DNA of 64,000 nt from an archaeon (GTDB lineage Archaea; Thermoproteota; Nitrososphaeria; Nitrososphaerales; Gagatemarchaeaceae), in assembly GCA_021796515.1 (NCBI GenBank), contig JAKACC010000001.1:1-64000 (forward strand), read 5' to 3'. This document shows, piece after piece, positions 18,762 through 28,685 of the stretch. The notes below the pieces were generated by a model. It ran no database searches. It had not been told where the DNA came from and saw only the letters and a program-made list of their open reading frames with translations. The number at the start of each line of letters is the position of its first letter. Positions within the stretch are counted from its first letter, which is position 1. Both the position numbers and the translations under genes were made by a program.

Positions 18762-20204
18762 TCAGTATGACTTCCCATAGAGGGCCACCGAAGGGGCGTC
18801 CTTCCCGCAGGCGATGCACGCCCCGCTCTCTCGTTTCTGGTCGAGGGGGACGCTCAGGACCTTCCCCCCCGCCGACTCCTTCATCTTGGCTTCGCACGAC
18901 CCGTCTCCGCACCAGCGGACCCTCACGATCCCCCCCTCGGCAGCCAGGACCTCCTTGAGCTGTGCCAGCGAGGAGGCGTCGTGGGTCCCCGCCTGCAGCG
19001 CCTCCGAAGCCTTCCTCAGGAGGTTCGCCTGGATGTCGTCAAGCTCCCTGCCAACCTCGGCAGCCAGCGACCCGAGCTTGACCGTCCTCTTCCCCCCTGT
19101 GTCCCTCCTGACGAGGACCGCCTGTCCCTCCCTCATGTCCCTAGGGCCGAACTCGACCCTGAGCGGCACCCCCTTCACCTCCCATTCGTTGAACTTCCGC
19201 CCGGGGGTGAGGTTGTCTCTTTCGTCCAGCTTCGCCCTGAACCCCGCCAGCGACTCCAGCAGTTTCCTCGCCCCCTCCAGGACCGCCCCTTTGCTTTCGT
19301 CGTTCACTATGGGGACGACGACGACCTGGACGGCCGAAAGCCTCGGCGGGACGACTGCCCCCCTGTCGTCGCCGTGGATCGCGAGCATCACCCCTATCTC
19401 GCGGGTCGAGATCGCCCACGTGTTCTGGTAGACCCACTGCTTGTTCCCCTCCTTGTCGATGAAGACTATGCCGAACGCCTTCGAGAAGTTCTGGCCGTCA
19501 GAGTGCCAGTCCGGCCCCTGGATCGCCTTCCCGTCGGGGAGCAGGTGCTCGATGCTGTAGGTGGCTTCGGCCCCGGCGAAGGTCTCCCCCCGGGTCTTCT
19601 TCCCCAGGTACCCTGGGATGGCGAGCCACTCTTCGGTGACCTTCCTGTATATCCCGAGTATCTGGTCCCTCTCGGCGTCGGCTTCCTCCCTGGTGGCGTA
19701 GAGGGAGTGCCCCTCGTTCCAGAGGAACTCCCTGGAGCGCAGGATGAAGGCGGGGTTCTTGAACTCCCAGCGGACGACGTTGTTCCACTGGTTGAGCCTG
19801 AGGGGGAGGTCCCTCCATGACCGTATCCAGCGCGACACCACCTCGTACATGAGTGACTCGGACGTCGGCCGGATCGCTAGCTTCTCTTCTATCTTCGAGC
19901 TCCCCGTCTCCGTCACCCAGGCGACCTCTGGGGCGAACCCCTCCACGTGCTCCGCCTCCTTCTTCAGGAGCCGCTCGGGGATGAGCAGTGGGAAGTAGGT
20001 GTTGAGGACCCCCGACTCCTTGAACAGCCTGTCGGTCTCCCTCTGGATGTTCTCCCAGATGGCGTATCCCGAGGGGCGATACACGACGCAGCCGGAGACC
20101 GGGCTGTAGTCGGCTATCTCGGCCTTCAATATGACCTGGGTGTACCACTCGTCGAAGTTCTCCGCCTTCTTGGCTGTGACCCCTTCTTGGTTCCCCCCTG
20201 ACAT
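18762..20204 (-). CDS. proS: Prolyl-tRNA synthetase, archaeal/eukaryal type
   Basis: NFDEWYTQVILKAEIADYSPVSGCVVYRPSGYAIWENIQ, RPTSESLMYEVVSRWIRSWRDLPLRLNQWNNVVRWE, C-terminal Cys-containing domain. Confidence 0.94.
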   Translation of the reverse strand: MSGGNQEGVTAKKAENFDEWYTQVILKAEIADYSPVSGCVVYRPSGYAIWENIQRETDRLFKESGVLNTYFPLLIPERLLKKEAEHVEGFAPEVAWVTETGSSKIEEKLAIRPTSESLMYEVVSRWIRSWRDLPLRLNQWNNVVRWEFKNPAFILRSREFLWNEGHSLYATREEADAERDQILGIYRKVTEEWLAIPGYLGKKTRGETFAGAEATYSIEHLLPDGKAIQGPDWHSDGQNFSKAFGIVFIDKEGNKQWVYQNTWAISTREIGVMLAIHGDDRGAVVPPRLSAVQVVVVPIVNDESKGAVLEGARKLLESLAGFRAKLDERDNLTPGRKFNEWEVKGVPLRVEFGPRDMREGQAVLVRRDTGGKRTVKLGSLAAEVGRELDDIQANLLRKASEALQAGTHDASSLAQLKEVLAAEGGIVRVRWCGDGSCEAKMKESAGGKVLSVPLDQKRESGACIACGKDAPSVALYGKSY

Positions 20205-20260
20205 CGGGAGCGGCCTTCCCCCGGCTGCTCTTAATGAAGGTGTTTGCCCGCCCGAGGCGC

Positions 20261-20860
20261 CTAGGCGCCTGAGACGAGGATAGCAACCCCGAGGGCGAGA
20301 AAGACCGCCGCAGACACAACGCGGAGCCTCCGGGGGGTGAGGAGGCGCCCCAGCCTGTTCCCGAGCGCCGTTTCGAAGGCCGTCGCGGCTATGAGTCCGG
20401 TGCAGACTGCGGTGAAGACAAACAACAGGTCGGAGTACTTTGACACCAGGACTACCGTGAGGACTTCCGTTGCGTACACTGTTATGTCGAGGAACGCCAG
20501 AGACGCCACCAGGGTGAGGAACGCGCCGAGGGCGGTCCCGGACCTTTCGACCCGCGACTCCTCCTCCTCGACCGTCCGGTATCCGACGAGCCCCCGGGCC
20601 TGCCACCCGCCGTACCCGAGCATGACCGCCCCTCCGGCCAGCCTGACCCAGGCCACCGGGACAACGGTCAGGAGGAGGGACCCAGCCCCCACGAAGAGGG
20701 TCGTGGTGAGGACGAACGCAGTCGCACCGGCCAGGAAGGCGACCCTGGCCTTGACCTTGGCGGACACGGCGAGGAGGAGGAACGCGTCCTTGTCGGTGAG
20801 CTCGGCGACGAAGAGGGCCGCGGCTATGCCGAAGAAGGCGTAGAGGGTGGAACTGTTCAT
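20261..20860 (-). CDS. Polytopic membrane protein, GDT1/UPF0016-like transporter (tentative)
   Basis: AALFVAELTDKDAFLLLAVSAK resembles the E-x-[GT]-D-K motif; six TM segments. Confidence 0.55.
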   Translation of the reverse strand: MNSSTLYAFFGIAAALFVAELTDKDAFLLLAVSAKVKARVAFLAGATAFVLTTTLFVGAGSLLLTVVPVAWVRLAGGAVMLGYGGWQARGLVGYRTVEEEESRVERSGTALGAFLTLVASLAFLDITVYATEVLTVVLVSKYSDLLFVFTAVCTGLIAATAFETALGNRLGRLLTPRRLRVVSAAVFLALGVAILVSGA

Positions 20861-20888
20861 GGGGCGCCCGTGAACCCGTAGAGGGCCG

Positions 20889-21521
20889 CTATTCTTCCTC
20901 TTCGGCTACCTGCTCTTTCGCGGCGGTCGGGTTACGGGCCGGCATGAGGATGGCGGCCAGCCCCGCCACCATGAGGACGAAGGCCAGTCCGAGGCCGAGC
21001 GCCGTCTGCCGCTTGCCCACTTCGTAGAGCGAGGCCGGGACGAGGAACAGGGCGATTATCGCGAGGACGTTGCGGTCCGCCAGGGCAGACCACCTGAACT
21101 GGGACGTCAGGAGGAGGCTGAGCACGACCATGACGACGGGGAAGACCAGGTCGTACCTCCCCACGATGAGGTCCGAGGCCGTCCCGCCCAGGCCGAGGCC
21201 GTTGGCGTAGAGCCCCGCTGCGAAGGCGAAGAAGATGGAGGTACCGGCGATGGCGAGGAGGGTGTTGGCAAGGGAAACGAGCTTCTCCCGCCTCGCCCCC
21301 AACGGGGTCCCGCTCATCTCGACCGCCAGCCCGACGAAGACGCAGAGGGTGCCGGCCATAAAGACGTAGGGGCTCCTCGTGATCTGCAGGAACACCGCGT
21401 TCGGGAGGAGGGCTGACAGGCCACCCCTGGCCCAGAGGAACAGGCCGTAGAGCCCGCTCACGAAGAACGGGGCCATGTAGAGGAGGGTGGAGAGGTCCTC
21501 GAAGCGTCCCTTGGTGCTCAT
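20889..21521 (-). CDS. Hypothetical multi-TM membrane protein
   Basis: 210 aa, about six hydrophobic segments, acidic C-terminus (KEQVAEEEE). Confidence 0.65.
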   Translation of the reverse strand: MSTKGRFEDLSTLLYMAPFFVSGLYGLFLWARGGLSALLPNAVFLQITRSPYVFMAGTLCVFVGLAVEMSGTPLGARREKLVSLANTLLAIAGTSIFFAFAAGLYANGLGLGGTASDLIVGRYDLVFPVVMVVLSLLLTSQFRWSALADRNVLAIIALFLVPASLYEVGKRQTALGLGLAFVLMVAGLAAILMPARNPTAAKEQVAEEEE

Positions 21522-21558
21522 CGTGTTTCACATGCGACCTGAGTCGGGGTTAAAACCG

Positions 21559-22329
21559 TTACGACTTCGTCGTCCTGCCGAACGTGAGGTAGGCCGTGTG
21601 CCCCACCATGATGTTGGAGGGGCGGGTCATCCCCACCCTCGCCTCCAGGTGTCGGAGGAGGATCTCGACGGTCTCGATGGCCACGAACCCCTCGTCCTTC
21701 ATCTTCGCCACCAGCCTCTCGGCCTGGTTGGTGGTCGGGGTCACGGCGGCCATGGGAGCCGACGGCTTCAGTCCCGCTTTCATGCTGGGGACGACCTCCC
21801 AGGGGTCCCCGACGTCCAAGATGCCGGCGTCGAACCCGCCCTCGTCGAACCCGAGGCGCGAGTCGGCCGACTTGAAGGAGACGCTGTCCGAAAGGCCGAG
21901 CCTCTCTATGTTCTTCTTTGCGACGGCCTGGAACTCGGGGTTGATGTCGTATGTCCAGACCATCCCCCCCGGACGGACGAGGTAGGCCATCAGGGCGGTC
22001 GTCGCCCCGCTCCCCGTCCCGGTCTCGACCACCTTCGACCCTGCGTGGACCCCTAGCTTGACGGCCATCAGCCCGAGGTCCTTCGGGTAGATCACCTGCG
22101 TCTTCCTGGCGAACTTCATCGTCATGTCCTCTATGGTCGGCCGGAGTATGCAGAGCTCGTCCCCCATGGTGGTGGAGGCGACGACCCCGAACTCCTTCCC
22201 GACGAGGGCGGAGACGTCGAGGATCCCGAGGTGGGTGTGCAGCTTCGGGGTGTCCTTCGGCCTGACCAGCCACCTCCGCCTCCTGTCCCGGTAGACGAGG
22301 ACGTAGGAGTCATCCTGGATGAGGCTCAC
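21559..22329 (-). CDS. trmI: tRNA (adenine-N1)-methyltransferase, TrmI family
   Basis: LRPTIEDMTMKFARKTQVIYPKDLGLMAVKLGVHAGSKVVETGTGSGATT, DILDVGDPWE-like Rossmann methyltransferase motifs. Confidence 0.88.
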   Translation of the reverse strand: MSLIQDDSYVLVYRDRRRRWLVRPKDTPKLHTHLGILDVSALVGKEFGVVASTTMGDELCILRPTIEDMTMKFARKTQVIYPKDLGLMAVKLGVHAGSKVVETGTGSGATTALMAYLVRPGGMVWTYDINPEFQAVAKKNIERLGLSDSVSFKSADSRLGFDEGGFDAGILDVGDPWEVVPSMKAGLKPSAPMAAVTPTTNQAERLVAKMKDEGFVAIETVEILLRHLEARVGMTRPSNIMVGHTAYLTFGRTTKS

Positions 22330-22365
22330 GGTCGTGCCCCGGAGGAGAGTTCTATATCCTTGCGG

Positions 22366-23214
22366 TCACGGCGCCAGGGTCTTCCAGGACGCCAGCCCCC
22401 CCTTGACGGAGACCTTCCCCGGGAGCATGTGCCCCGGTATCACGATGGCGTCCTCATCCGAGGCCAGCCTGTAGAAGCGCACCCTGCTCGACTCCGCCTC
22501 TCCCGGCTCGTTCCAGGACGCGACCAGATCCGGGTGCTCGACCTCCTCCTCGAAGTGGAAGAGGTCCCCGACGCAGTAGCAGCTCGCCCCATTGGACTTC
22601 ACCGCGACCACCTGGTGCCCAGGGCTCTCCCCTGGGAACGGCTCGACCCTCACACCCCCGCCGAGGCCCTTGGGGCCGTCGAGGAGCGAGAGCCGCCCCG
22701 CTTCCTGGACCGCCACGAGCGTGTCGACGACGTCAGGGTCCTTGGATTTCCGTGCTTCGGCGATGGAGGCCATCTCCCAGTCCTTCGCCGGGATGATACA
22801 GTCAGCCTTCGGGAACGTAGGGTGCGCGTTCCCTCCCGCGCCCCGGGTCACTCCGGCGTAGTGGTCGAAGTGGAGGTGGGTGACCACTACGTGAGCGATC
22901 TCGTCCGGGAGGACCCCGACCGACTTCATCTGGGCGGTCAGGGCGGGCGGGGGCGCGTACCCTGGGGGAGGGGTGAAATGCCCCGGGGCCGTGAGCCGCG
23001 AGTAATCGCTGGGGTCCACCACGACCTTGGCGCCCCCCGACTCTATCAGGAACGAATGGGTGGGGAACCTCGCCTTCTTCCCTATCTTCCCTTCCGGGAA
23101 GTAGCGCGAGAGGTCGACGCTCTTGTCGTAGACCTCGTCCAGCCCGAACAGCATGTCCCCCACGTTGAATACGGTGACCCTGGCCTCTCCGACCTGGAGC
23201 GCGAGGGGGCCCAT
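22366..23214 (-). CDS. MBL-fold metallohydrolase
   Basis: HVVVTHLHFDHYAGVTRG (HxHxDH), GESPGHQVVAV, IPGHMLPGK. Confidence 0.88.
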   Translation of the reverse strand: MGPLALQVGEARVTVFNVGDMLFGLDEVYDKSVDLSRYFPEGKIGKKARFPTHSFLIESGGAKVVVDPSDYSRLTAPGHFTPPPGYAPPPALTAQMKSVGVLPDEIAHVVVTHLHFDHYAGVTRGAGGNAHPTFPKADCIIPAKDWEMASIAEARKSKDPDVVDTLVAVQEAGRLSLLDGPKGLGGGVRVEPFPGESPGHQVVAVKSNGASCYCVGDLFHFEEEVEHPDLVASWNEPGEAESSRVRFYRLASDEDAIVIPGHMLPGKVSVKGGLASWKTLAP

Positions 23215-23218
23215 CGAC

Positions 23219-23776
23219 CTAGGCCCGCCACCAGTCGTAGCGCAGGAAGTCGATCGTCTTCTTGTCCTTGTCGGAGATGGCGATGATGAACTGCTTCCGC
23301 ACCGTGGTGGCCAGCCTCCCCGACCTCACCATGGAGGTCGCAGTCATCTTCGACTCGGGGGAGACCACCTGGACGATGTAGGGGGCGTGGTCTATCCCCG
23401 GCCCGTGCTCGTAGACCGCGAAGTCAGACCCGAACTTTATCCCCGGGGTCACCACGAACCCGGCTTCCCTGAGCTTCCTGTAGACCTGGAACTTCTCGGC
23501 GAAGTCGTTGTAGGAGGCCTCGCAGAGCTCGTGGAGCTTCTTGGGCGCGATCTCCTTCCCCGAAGAGTCTTCCACCCCTATCACCTTCTTCGTGGTCAGG
23601 TAGTACCCCTCCATGAGGTCGAGGATGAGGGGGGCGTCGAACAGAAAGTCCTTCGGCTTCGGGATGCCGAGGGGCTTGCCGTAGTACCCCTCCTTGAACA
23701 GCCTGCGTGACTCTTCGATGTCCCATACAACTATCCTGTTCTCGAAGAGCCTGCCCCTGGCCCGCGCCCTGGGCAC
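23219..23776 (-). CDS. endA: tRNA-splicing endonuclease
   Basis: FAEKFQVYRKLREAGFVVTPGIKFGSDFAVYEHGPGIDHAPYIVQV (catalytic Tyr/His/Lys context). Confidence 0.9.
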   Translation of the reverse strand: MPRARARGRLFENRIVVWDIEESRRLFKEGYYGKPLGIPKPKDFLFDAPLILDLMEGYYLTTKKVIGVEDSSGKEIAPKKLHELCEASYNDFAEKFQVYRKLREAGFVVTPGIKFGSDFAVYEHGPGIDHAPYIVQVVSPESKMTATSMVRSGRLATTVRKQFIIAISDKDKKTIDFLRYDWWRA

Positions 23777-23779
23777 CGG

Positions 23780-24433
23780 CTACATCCCCATCGCTAGTAT
23801 GGTGCTGGCGTTGGCGGCGACCAGCATCACGTCCGCGCAGTTCTCTATGGACTCGAGGACGTCCTTGACCGTTATCAGCTCCTTGACGTTGGTGGCGGTC
23901 CGCATCACCATGGCGACCGCCTCCCGATAGTCGGTGTCCATCGAGCTTTCTACCTGCTGGACCTGGGCGGCCATCTGCATCGACTGGTCCGGGTTGATGG
24001 ACAAGGCCCGGATGCTGTCGTTCAGCTTCGAGATCCCGTCGATGAGGAGCCCGAGGAGCTGGAGCACCGAGTCCCTGTACCTCTTGTTCTTGGCCGACCC
24101 CTTCTGCAGCTGCGACATCTTGAAGGCGACTCCGTTTATGTGCCCGAAGATGTCCTCCACCGCGAACGCCCCCCTCATGATGTCCTCCCGGTTGACCAGG
24201 AGGGTCCCCACCTGTGAGAGCTCCCGGATCAGCGCAGTCCTGAGGGTCATGACGTCTTCCTCGGCCCTCTTGACCTTCTCCAGGGCCGCGGAGACCTCGT
24301 TCTTCTCCCCCTTCCCCAGGGCGTTAAACTCGTCAAGGAGGACCCGCGTGGCGTCCAGGACCCGTCTCATCTCGTCCTGGAGGACTACGACGACGCGCCT
24401 CCTTGCCTGGATCTCTCCTTCTTGTCCTGACAC
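23780..24433 (-). CDS. PhoU-like/DUF47-type helical protein
   Basis: All-helical, MRGAFAVEDIFGHINGVAFKMSQL, long C-terminal helical repeats. GTG start chosen. Confidence 0.55.
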   Translation of the reverse strand: MSGQEGEIQARRRVVVVLQDEMRRVLDATRVLLDEFNALGKGEKNEVSAALEKVKRAEEDVMTLRTALIRELSQVGTLLVNREDIMRGAFAVEDIFGHINGVAFKMSQLQKGSAKNKRYRDSVLQLLGLLIDGISKLNDSIRALSINPDQSMQMAAQVQQVESSMDTDYREAVAMVMRTATNVKELITVKDVLESIENCADVMLVAANASTILAMGM

Positions 24434-24597
24434 TTGATGCGCTCGCTCCACCCCTTCAGGAGCATGGGATTTAAGACTGAGGCGCCGCTTTCAGCCCGCT
24501 CAAGCTGGCAGGACGCCGGCCGCCCTCATGGGCTTGGGCCGATGGGGCTGTGGCGGTTACCTTTCCGGCAGGCATGCGGCTGGCCCCGAGGCAGGTC

Positions 24598-25506
24598 CTA
24601 CTTCTTGTCGCTATCCTTCGCGTAGTCCCTCAGCGGGGCTATCAGGTTGGTGAACTCGAGCGGAAACACGTACTTGGTCGACGGGGAGGCGCCGAGGGCC
24701 TTCAGCGTGTCGAGGTACTGGAGGACCATGGTCTTGGAGTCTATCCCCTTCGCAGCCCCGAATATCTGGCTCAATGCGCCTGCGTATCCCTCCGCCCTGA
24801 GTATCTGGGACTGCTTGTCGCCTTCCGCCCTGAGGATGTTGGACTTCTTGTCGCCTTCCGCCACCAGGATGGACGCCTCCCTCTTCCCGTCCGCCTCGGT
24901 GACCGTCGCCCTCCTCGTCCTTTCAGCGGACATCTGGCGCACCATCGCCTGTTGCACGTCGGCCGGGGGGGTGATCTCCCTGATCTCGACGTTGGTCACC
25001 TTGATCCCCCACCTCTCTGTGACCTCGTCCAGCTTGGTCCTGAGGATCTGGTTGATCTCCTCCCTCTTCGCGAGCAGCTCGTCGAGCGGTATGTCGCCCA
25101 CCACCGCCCTCAGCGTGGTCGTGGCGATCCCTATCGATGCGCCCTCGAAGTTCTGCACCTGGACGATGCTCTGGGTAGCTTCGGTCACCTTGTTGTAGAT
25201 CAGGAAGTCGATGTCGACCGGCGCGTTGTCCTTCGTGATGCACGTCTGGTGCGGGACCTCCAAGAACCTCTCCCTGAGGTCCACCCTGCTGGTCCTGTTG
25301 ATGAACGGAAGGACGAAGACCACCCCGGGGCCCCTGGCCCCGACGAGCCTTCCCAGCCTGAACACCACCAGCCGCTCGTACTCCCGCAGTATCTTGATCG
25401 TGGACGCGATGATGGCGATGGCCGCTATGACGACGACGCCGTAGATGACGTAATCGATGATGTCAGCCGTCTTGATGGCGAGAGGGAGGGCCCCCGGTGG
25501 AATCAA
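24598..25506 (-). CDS. SPFH/band 7 (stomatin-like) membrane protein
   Basis: TM then KILREYERLVVFRLGRLVGARGPGVVFVLPFINRTSRVDLRERFLEVP...ITKDNAPVDIDFLIYNKV. Confidence 0.93.
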   Translation of the reverse strand: MIPPGALPLAIKTADIIDYVIYGVVVIAAIAIIASTIKILREYERLVVFRLGRLVGARGPGVVFVLPFINRTSRVDLRERFLEVPHQTCITKDNAPVDIDFLIYNKVTEATQSIVQVQNFEGASIGIATTTLRAVVGDIPLDELLAKREEINQILRTKLDEVTERWGIKVTNVEIREITPPADVQQAMVRQMSAERTRRATVTEADGKREASILVAEGDKKSNILRAEGDKQSQILRAEGYAGALSQIFGAAKGIDSKTMVLQYLDTLKALGASPSTKYVFPLEFTNLIAPLRDYAKDSDKK

Positions 25507-26870
25507 GTTGACAACTTCTCTACGGTCAGCGTGTTCCCGCTGACCCCTTTAACCGTTATGGGGTCCCCATTCCTCAGGTCCTGGGAAGAGGTGACGCTCC
25601 ACTCTTCGGACGCGACGGAGGCGACCCCTCTCCCGCCTGCCCTTAGGTCCGACTCCATGGTCCCTTGGCGCCCCACCAAGGCTGCAGGGTCGTTCACCTT
25701 CGGCCTCCGGCGGAGGGCCTCCCTTATCGACCTGAGGTAGAGCCCGGCGACCACCACGGCGGCGCCGAGGCCGACCATCAGCCCCCACGCGATGTCGGGG
25801 ATCCCCGAGAAGGTGGCAGGCGGAAGCGGCCCCGAGGCGGGGGAGCTGGCTGCGGCTGGGGGGAACTGGTAGAGCAGGAAGAAACCGAGGACGAACACCG
25901 CGACCCCGATCAGGGCGCTGATCCCGTGCTGAGTCTTGATCTCGAGGAAGATGAAGGCGGACCCCACCACCATCAGGAGTATCGCCAGAGGGGACGCGCC
26001 GAAGACTCCCAGCCCGAAGAGGGCGAGGGCGACCATCACCACCCCGACCACCGACAGTATGACGGTGGGGTGATAGATGTCGGCGAAGACCGCGAAGACC
26101 CCCATCAGGAAGAGGAGGCTGGAGACGTTCGGGTTGCTGAGGACAGAGATGAGCGTGGACCTTATCCCCGGGGTGTTGACCGGCGTAGAGGCCGGGACTC
26201 CGAGGTAGGCGAGGGCGCCCTGGACCGTCGTCGAGTCGATCACTCCGTTGACGACGTCCTCCTTCAGCGCCAGCTGGTCGGGGTATGACACCCCCTTCGT
26301 CACCATCAGAGAGGTCGCCGTCTGGTTCCGCCCGTGGTCGGCGGTGAGGGTGGACATGTAGGAGGCGAAGGCATTGATGTCCTTGGTCATGGTGGAGTTC
26401 GTCTCCCCGGTCGGGATCCCCGAGACTATGGGGGTCGCCGAGCCTATCGTCGTCCCGGGCTCCATGAATATCTGGTTGGACGACTCGGCGATGTAAGACC
26501 CGGCCGAGAAGGCGTAAGCCCCCTGCGGGGCCACCACAGTAGTGAAGTTCCCGCCCCACTGCTGGTACCCTTGGATGGCCGTAATCATCGTCTGCATGCT
26601 CGCCCCGTCCCCTCCGTCGGTGACGAGGACCAGGACGAAGTTGCAGGCGCCCACGGACTCCGCGTTGGATATGCTCGAAGTGAGGAAGTCGGCGGCCCCC
26701 GGGTCGATCCCGGCGTTGAGCGACGCCACGTAGTAGGTCCCCGCCTTGCACCCACCTGCGGGGGCCTGTCCGTGGGCCGGGACCGCCTGAAACGCGAGGG
26801 CCAGGACCAGGGCCGCGGCCAGCACGAACGTCAGGGGCTTCAAAGCGCCTCTGCGGCCATCCCCTCTCAC
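25503..26870 (-). CDS. NfeD-family membrane-bound serine protease (stomatin operon partner)
   Basis: Signal peptide, ClpP-like domain (LVTDGGDGASMQTMITAIQ...YAFSAGSYIAESSNQIFMEPGTTIGSATP), TM block, C-terminal OB-like domain. Overlaps the SPFH start. Confidence 0.9.
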   Translation of the reverse strand: MRGDGRRGALKPLTFVLAAALVLALAFQAVPAHGQAPAGGCKAGTYYVASLNAGIDPGAADFLTSSISNAESVGACNFVLVLVTDGGDGASMQTMITAIQGYQQWGGNFTTVVAPQGAYAFSAGSYIAESSNQIFMEPGTTIGSATPIVSGIPTGETNSTMTKDINAFASYMSTLTADHGRNQTATSLMVTKGVSYPDQLALKEDVVNGVIDSTTVQGALAYLGVPASTPVNTPGIRSTLISVLSNPNVSSLLFLMGVFAVFADIYHPTVILSVVGVVMVALALFGLGVFGASPLAILLMVVGSAFIFLEIKTQHGISALIGVAVFVLGFFLLYQFPPAAASSPASGPLPPATFSGIPDIAWGLMVGLGAAVVVAGLYLRSIREALRRRPKVNDPAALVGRQGTMESDLRAGGRGVASVASEEWSVTSSQDLRNGDPITVKGVSGNTLTVEKLST

Positions 26871-26995
26871 ATAAACGTAGCCCGGTGCGGCTCCAGCGTG
26901 GCGGACCGCCACTTGGAGCCCCGTATGGCGCCGGTCTGGAGGATTATCGGATAATAAGCCGCACCGGAGAGCCCACGTCCGTGGGTGCGAGGGGG

Positions 26996-27637
26996 ATGAA
27001 GAGGGTCACGGTCATGGACCACCCGATGGTCAAGGAGCAGCTCACCCTCGCGAGAGACAGACGGACCAGCCAGGTCGCGTTCAGGAAGGCGATCTACAGG
27101 CTCGGGCGTCTGATGGCTTACGAGTTCCTCAGGACGATGGAGACCCAGGACGAGGAGGTCGAGACCCCCCTGGGGGTGTCGAAGGGAGGGAGGGTGAAGG
27201 GAAACGACAAGATAGTGATCATACTCGTGCTGAGGGCGGCGATCCCTTTCGTCGAAGGGATGTACAAGAACTTCCCCATGGCCAGGACGGGGGTGATAAG
27301 CGCCTGGAGGGGGGACCCGCCCGGCTTCCCCATCGAAGTAAACTACGTCAAGATACCCCGGATCAGGAAGGACGACGTCGTCGTGATCGCGGACCCGATG
27401 CTCGCGACCGGGCACACGCTCCTGGAGGTGGCAAAGAGGGTGGCGAAACAGGGGAGACCAAGGAGGCTGGCGTTCTTCTCCGTCATCGCCACAGTGCAGG
27501 GGATCCGCCACGTCTCCAAGGGGTTCCCCCGGGCCGAGTTCTACACCTGCGCCATAGACCCGGCGCTCGACGAGCACGGTTACATCGTCCCGGGGCTGGG
27601 GGACGCCGGGGACAGGGCGTTCGGTCCCCCTCGTTGA
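26996..27637 (+). CDS. upp: Uracil phosphoribosyltransferase
   Basis: HPMVKEQLTLARDRRTSQVAFRKAIYRLGRLMAYEF, RAAIPFVEGMY, VVIADPMLATGHTLLEVAKRV. Confidence 0.92.
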   Translation: MKRVTVMDHPMVKEQLTLARDRRTSQVAFRKAIYRLGRLMAYEFLRTMETQDEEVETPLGVSKGGRVKGNDKIVIILVLRAAIPFVEGMYKNFPMARTGVISAWRGDPPGFPIEVNYVKIPRIRKDDVVVIADPMLATGHTLLEVAKRVAKQGRPRRLAFFSVIATVQGIRHVSKGFPRAEFYTCAIDPALDEHGYIVPGLGDAGDRAFGPPR

Positions 27638-27638
27638 G

Positions 27639-27989
27639 ATGACCCCCCTCGACGTACTGAGGGTCGCAGACATCCTGCTCCTGGCGCTCCCAATGGTCGC
27701 CGTCTCCGCCCTCCTCGTGCTCAAGACCCGCCAGATCAGGGAGCTGCAGAAGCGGTACAACATCCAGATGGCGATATTCAGGAACCTGATGGCGGTGGGA
27801 TACCTGTTCCTGGCCGCCGGACTGTTCTTCCTCGCAGAGGACGCGGCAGAGTGGATGGGGCTCGGGTACTACCAGGGAGTGGCCAGGATGGGGTTCCACG
27901 CGCTCGCCCTGGTCATAGTCATCGCGGTTACCCTGAGCCTATACCAGTACCACAGGCTCATGACGATGTCCCCGGCCCAAGGTGGCTAG
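27639..27989 (+). CDS. Hypothetical small membrane protein
   Basis: 116 aa, three predicted TM segments, starts 1 nt after the upp stop. Confidence 0.6.
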   Translation: MTPLDVLRVADILLLALPMVAVSALLVLKTRQIRELQKRYNIQMAIFRNLMAVGYLFLAAGLFFLAEDAAEWMGLGYYQGVARMGFHALALVIVIAVTLSLYQYHRLMTMSPAQGG

Positions 27990-28588
27990 GGGAGCTGCTT
28001 TCGCCGGAAGTACCCGACCCCCCGGAACAGGGTGGTAGGCCTTCCTATCCTCCCCCGCAGCTGCTCGGTGTCGACCATCCCTCCGGCCTTCAAGACGGTC
28101 AGGTGGTGCCGTACGGTGATGGGCTTCATCCCGATCTCCTTGGCTATCTGGTCGACGCTCATGGGCTTCGTGGAGACCAGTTCGGCTATCCTGACCCTGG
28201 CGATGGCTGCGAGCGCCTTGTGGGCGTCGACGTTCCCCCATGAGGAGGACATCAGGTCGAAGAGCTCGTCCAGCTCCACCGTCCCCACTATGTCTGTGCC
28301 GTCGCTGACATAGACGGTCCTGACCTCGGACGTCCGGGCTACCTCTGCGACCTCCTTGAGGGACGCGCCTTCCATGACGACCGGAGGAGGACTGTGCATC
28401 ACCTCCGAGACCTTGGCTACGCCTGGCTGCTTTCCGGCCGCCAGGGCTCTCACGAGGTCTATCATCCTCACCACCCCTATCGGCCTCCCTCCGTCCGACA
28501 CGAGCGCGTCGGTCCCCTGCTCGGCTATCACGCGGACCGCGGCCTCCATCGGCTCGTCAGGGGCCACTGTCTCGACGCTTGGAAGCGT
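27986..28588 (-). CDS. CBS-domain protein with C-terminal ArsR-like winged HTH
   Basis: Tandem CBS (PSVETVAPDEPMEAAVRVIAEQGTDALVSDGGRPIGVV; VMEGASLKEVAEVARTSEVRTVYVSDGTDIVGTV) then ELVSTKPMSVDQIAKEIGMKPITVRHHLTVLKAGGMV. ACG start at 28588 inferred; GTG at 28567 is the alternative. Confidence 0.8.
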   Translation of the reverse strand, partial: TLPSVETVAPDEPMEAAVRVIAEQGTDALVSDGGRPIGVVRMIDLVRALAAGKQPGVAKVSEVMHSPPPVVMEGASLKEVAEVARTSEVRTVYVSDGTDIVGTVELDELFDLMSSSWGNVDAHKALAAIARVRIAELVSTKPMSVDQIAKEIGMKPITVRHHLTVLKAGGMVDTEQLRGRIGRPTTLFRGVGYFRRKQLP

Positions 28589-28685
28589 TGCTGCTCAGCC
28601 CGTGGCGGTCAGACTCCCCGATGATATAAGCCACACCGCTCCCGCATGGGGATGAGAGGAAGGCGGGCCAGGTCGGGGCTGACGG

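Noticed and set aside
24434-24597. Possible ncRNA between the DUF47-like and SPFH genes
   Set aside because: No tRNA T-loop, kink-turn or clear stem was found; treated as an ordinary upstream region.
24781-24870. Short tandem repeat in the SPFH gene (GDKQSQILRAEG / GDKKSNILRAEG / ADGKREASILVAEG)
   Set aside because: Normal heptad-like repetition of the stomatin C-terminal helix, not a DNA repeat of interest.
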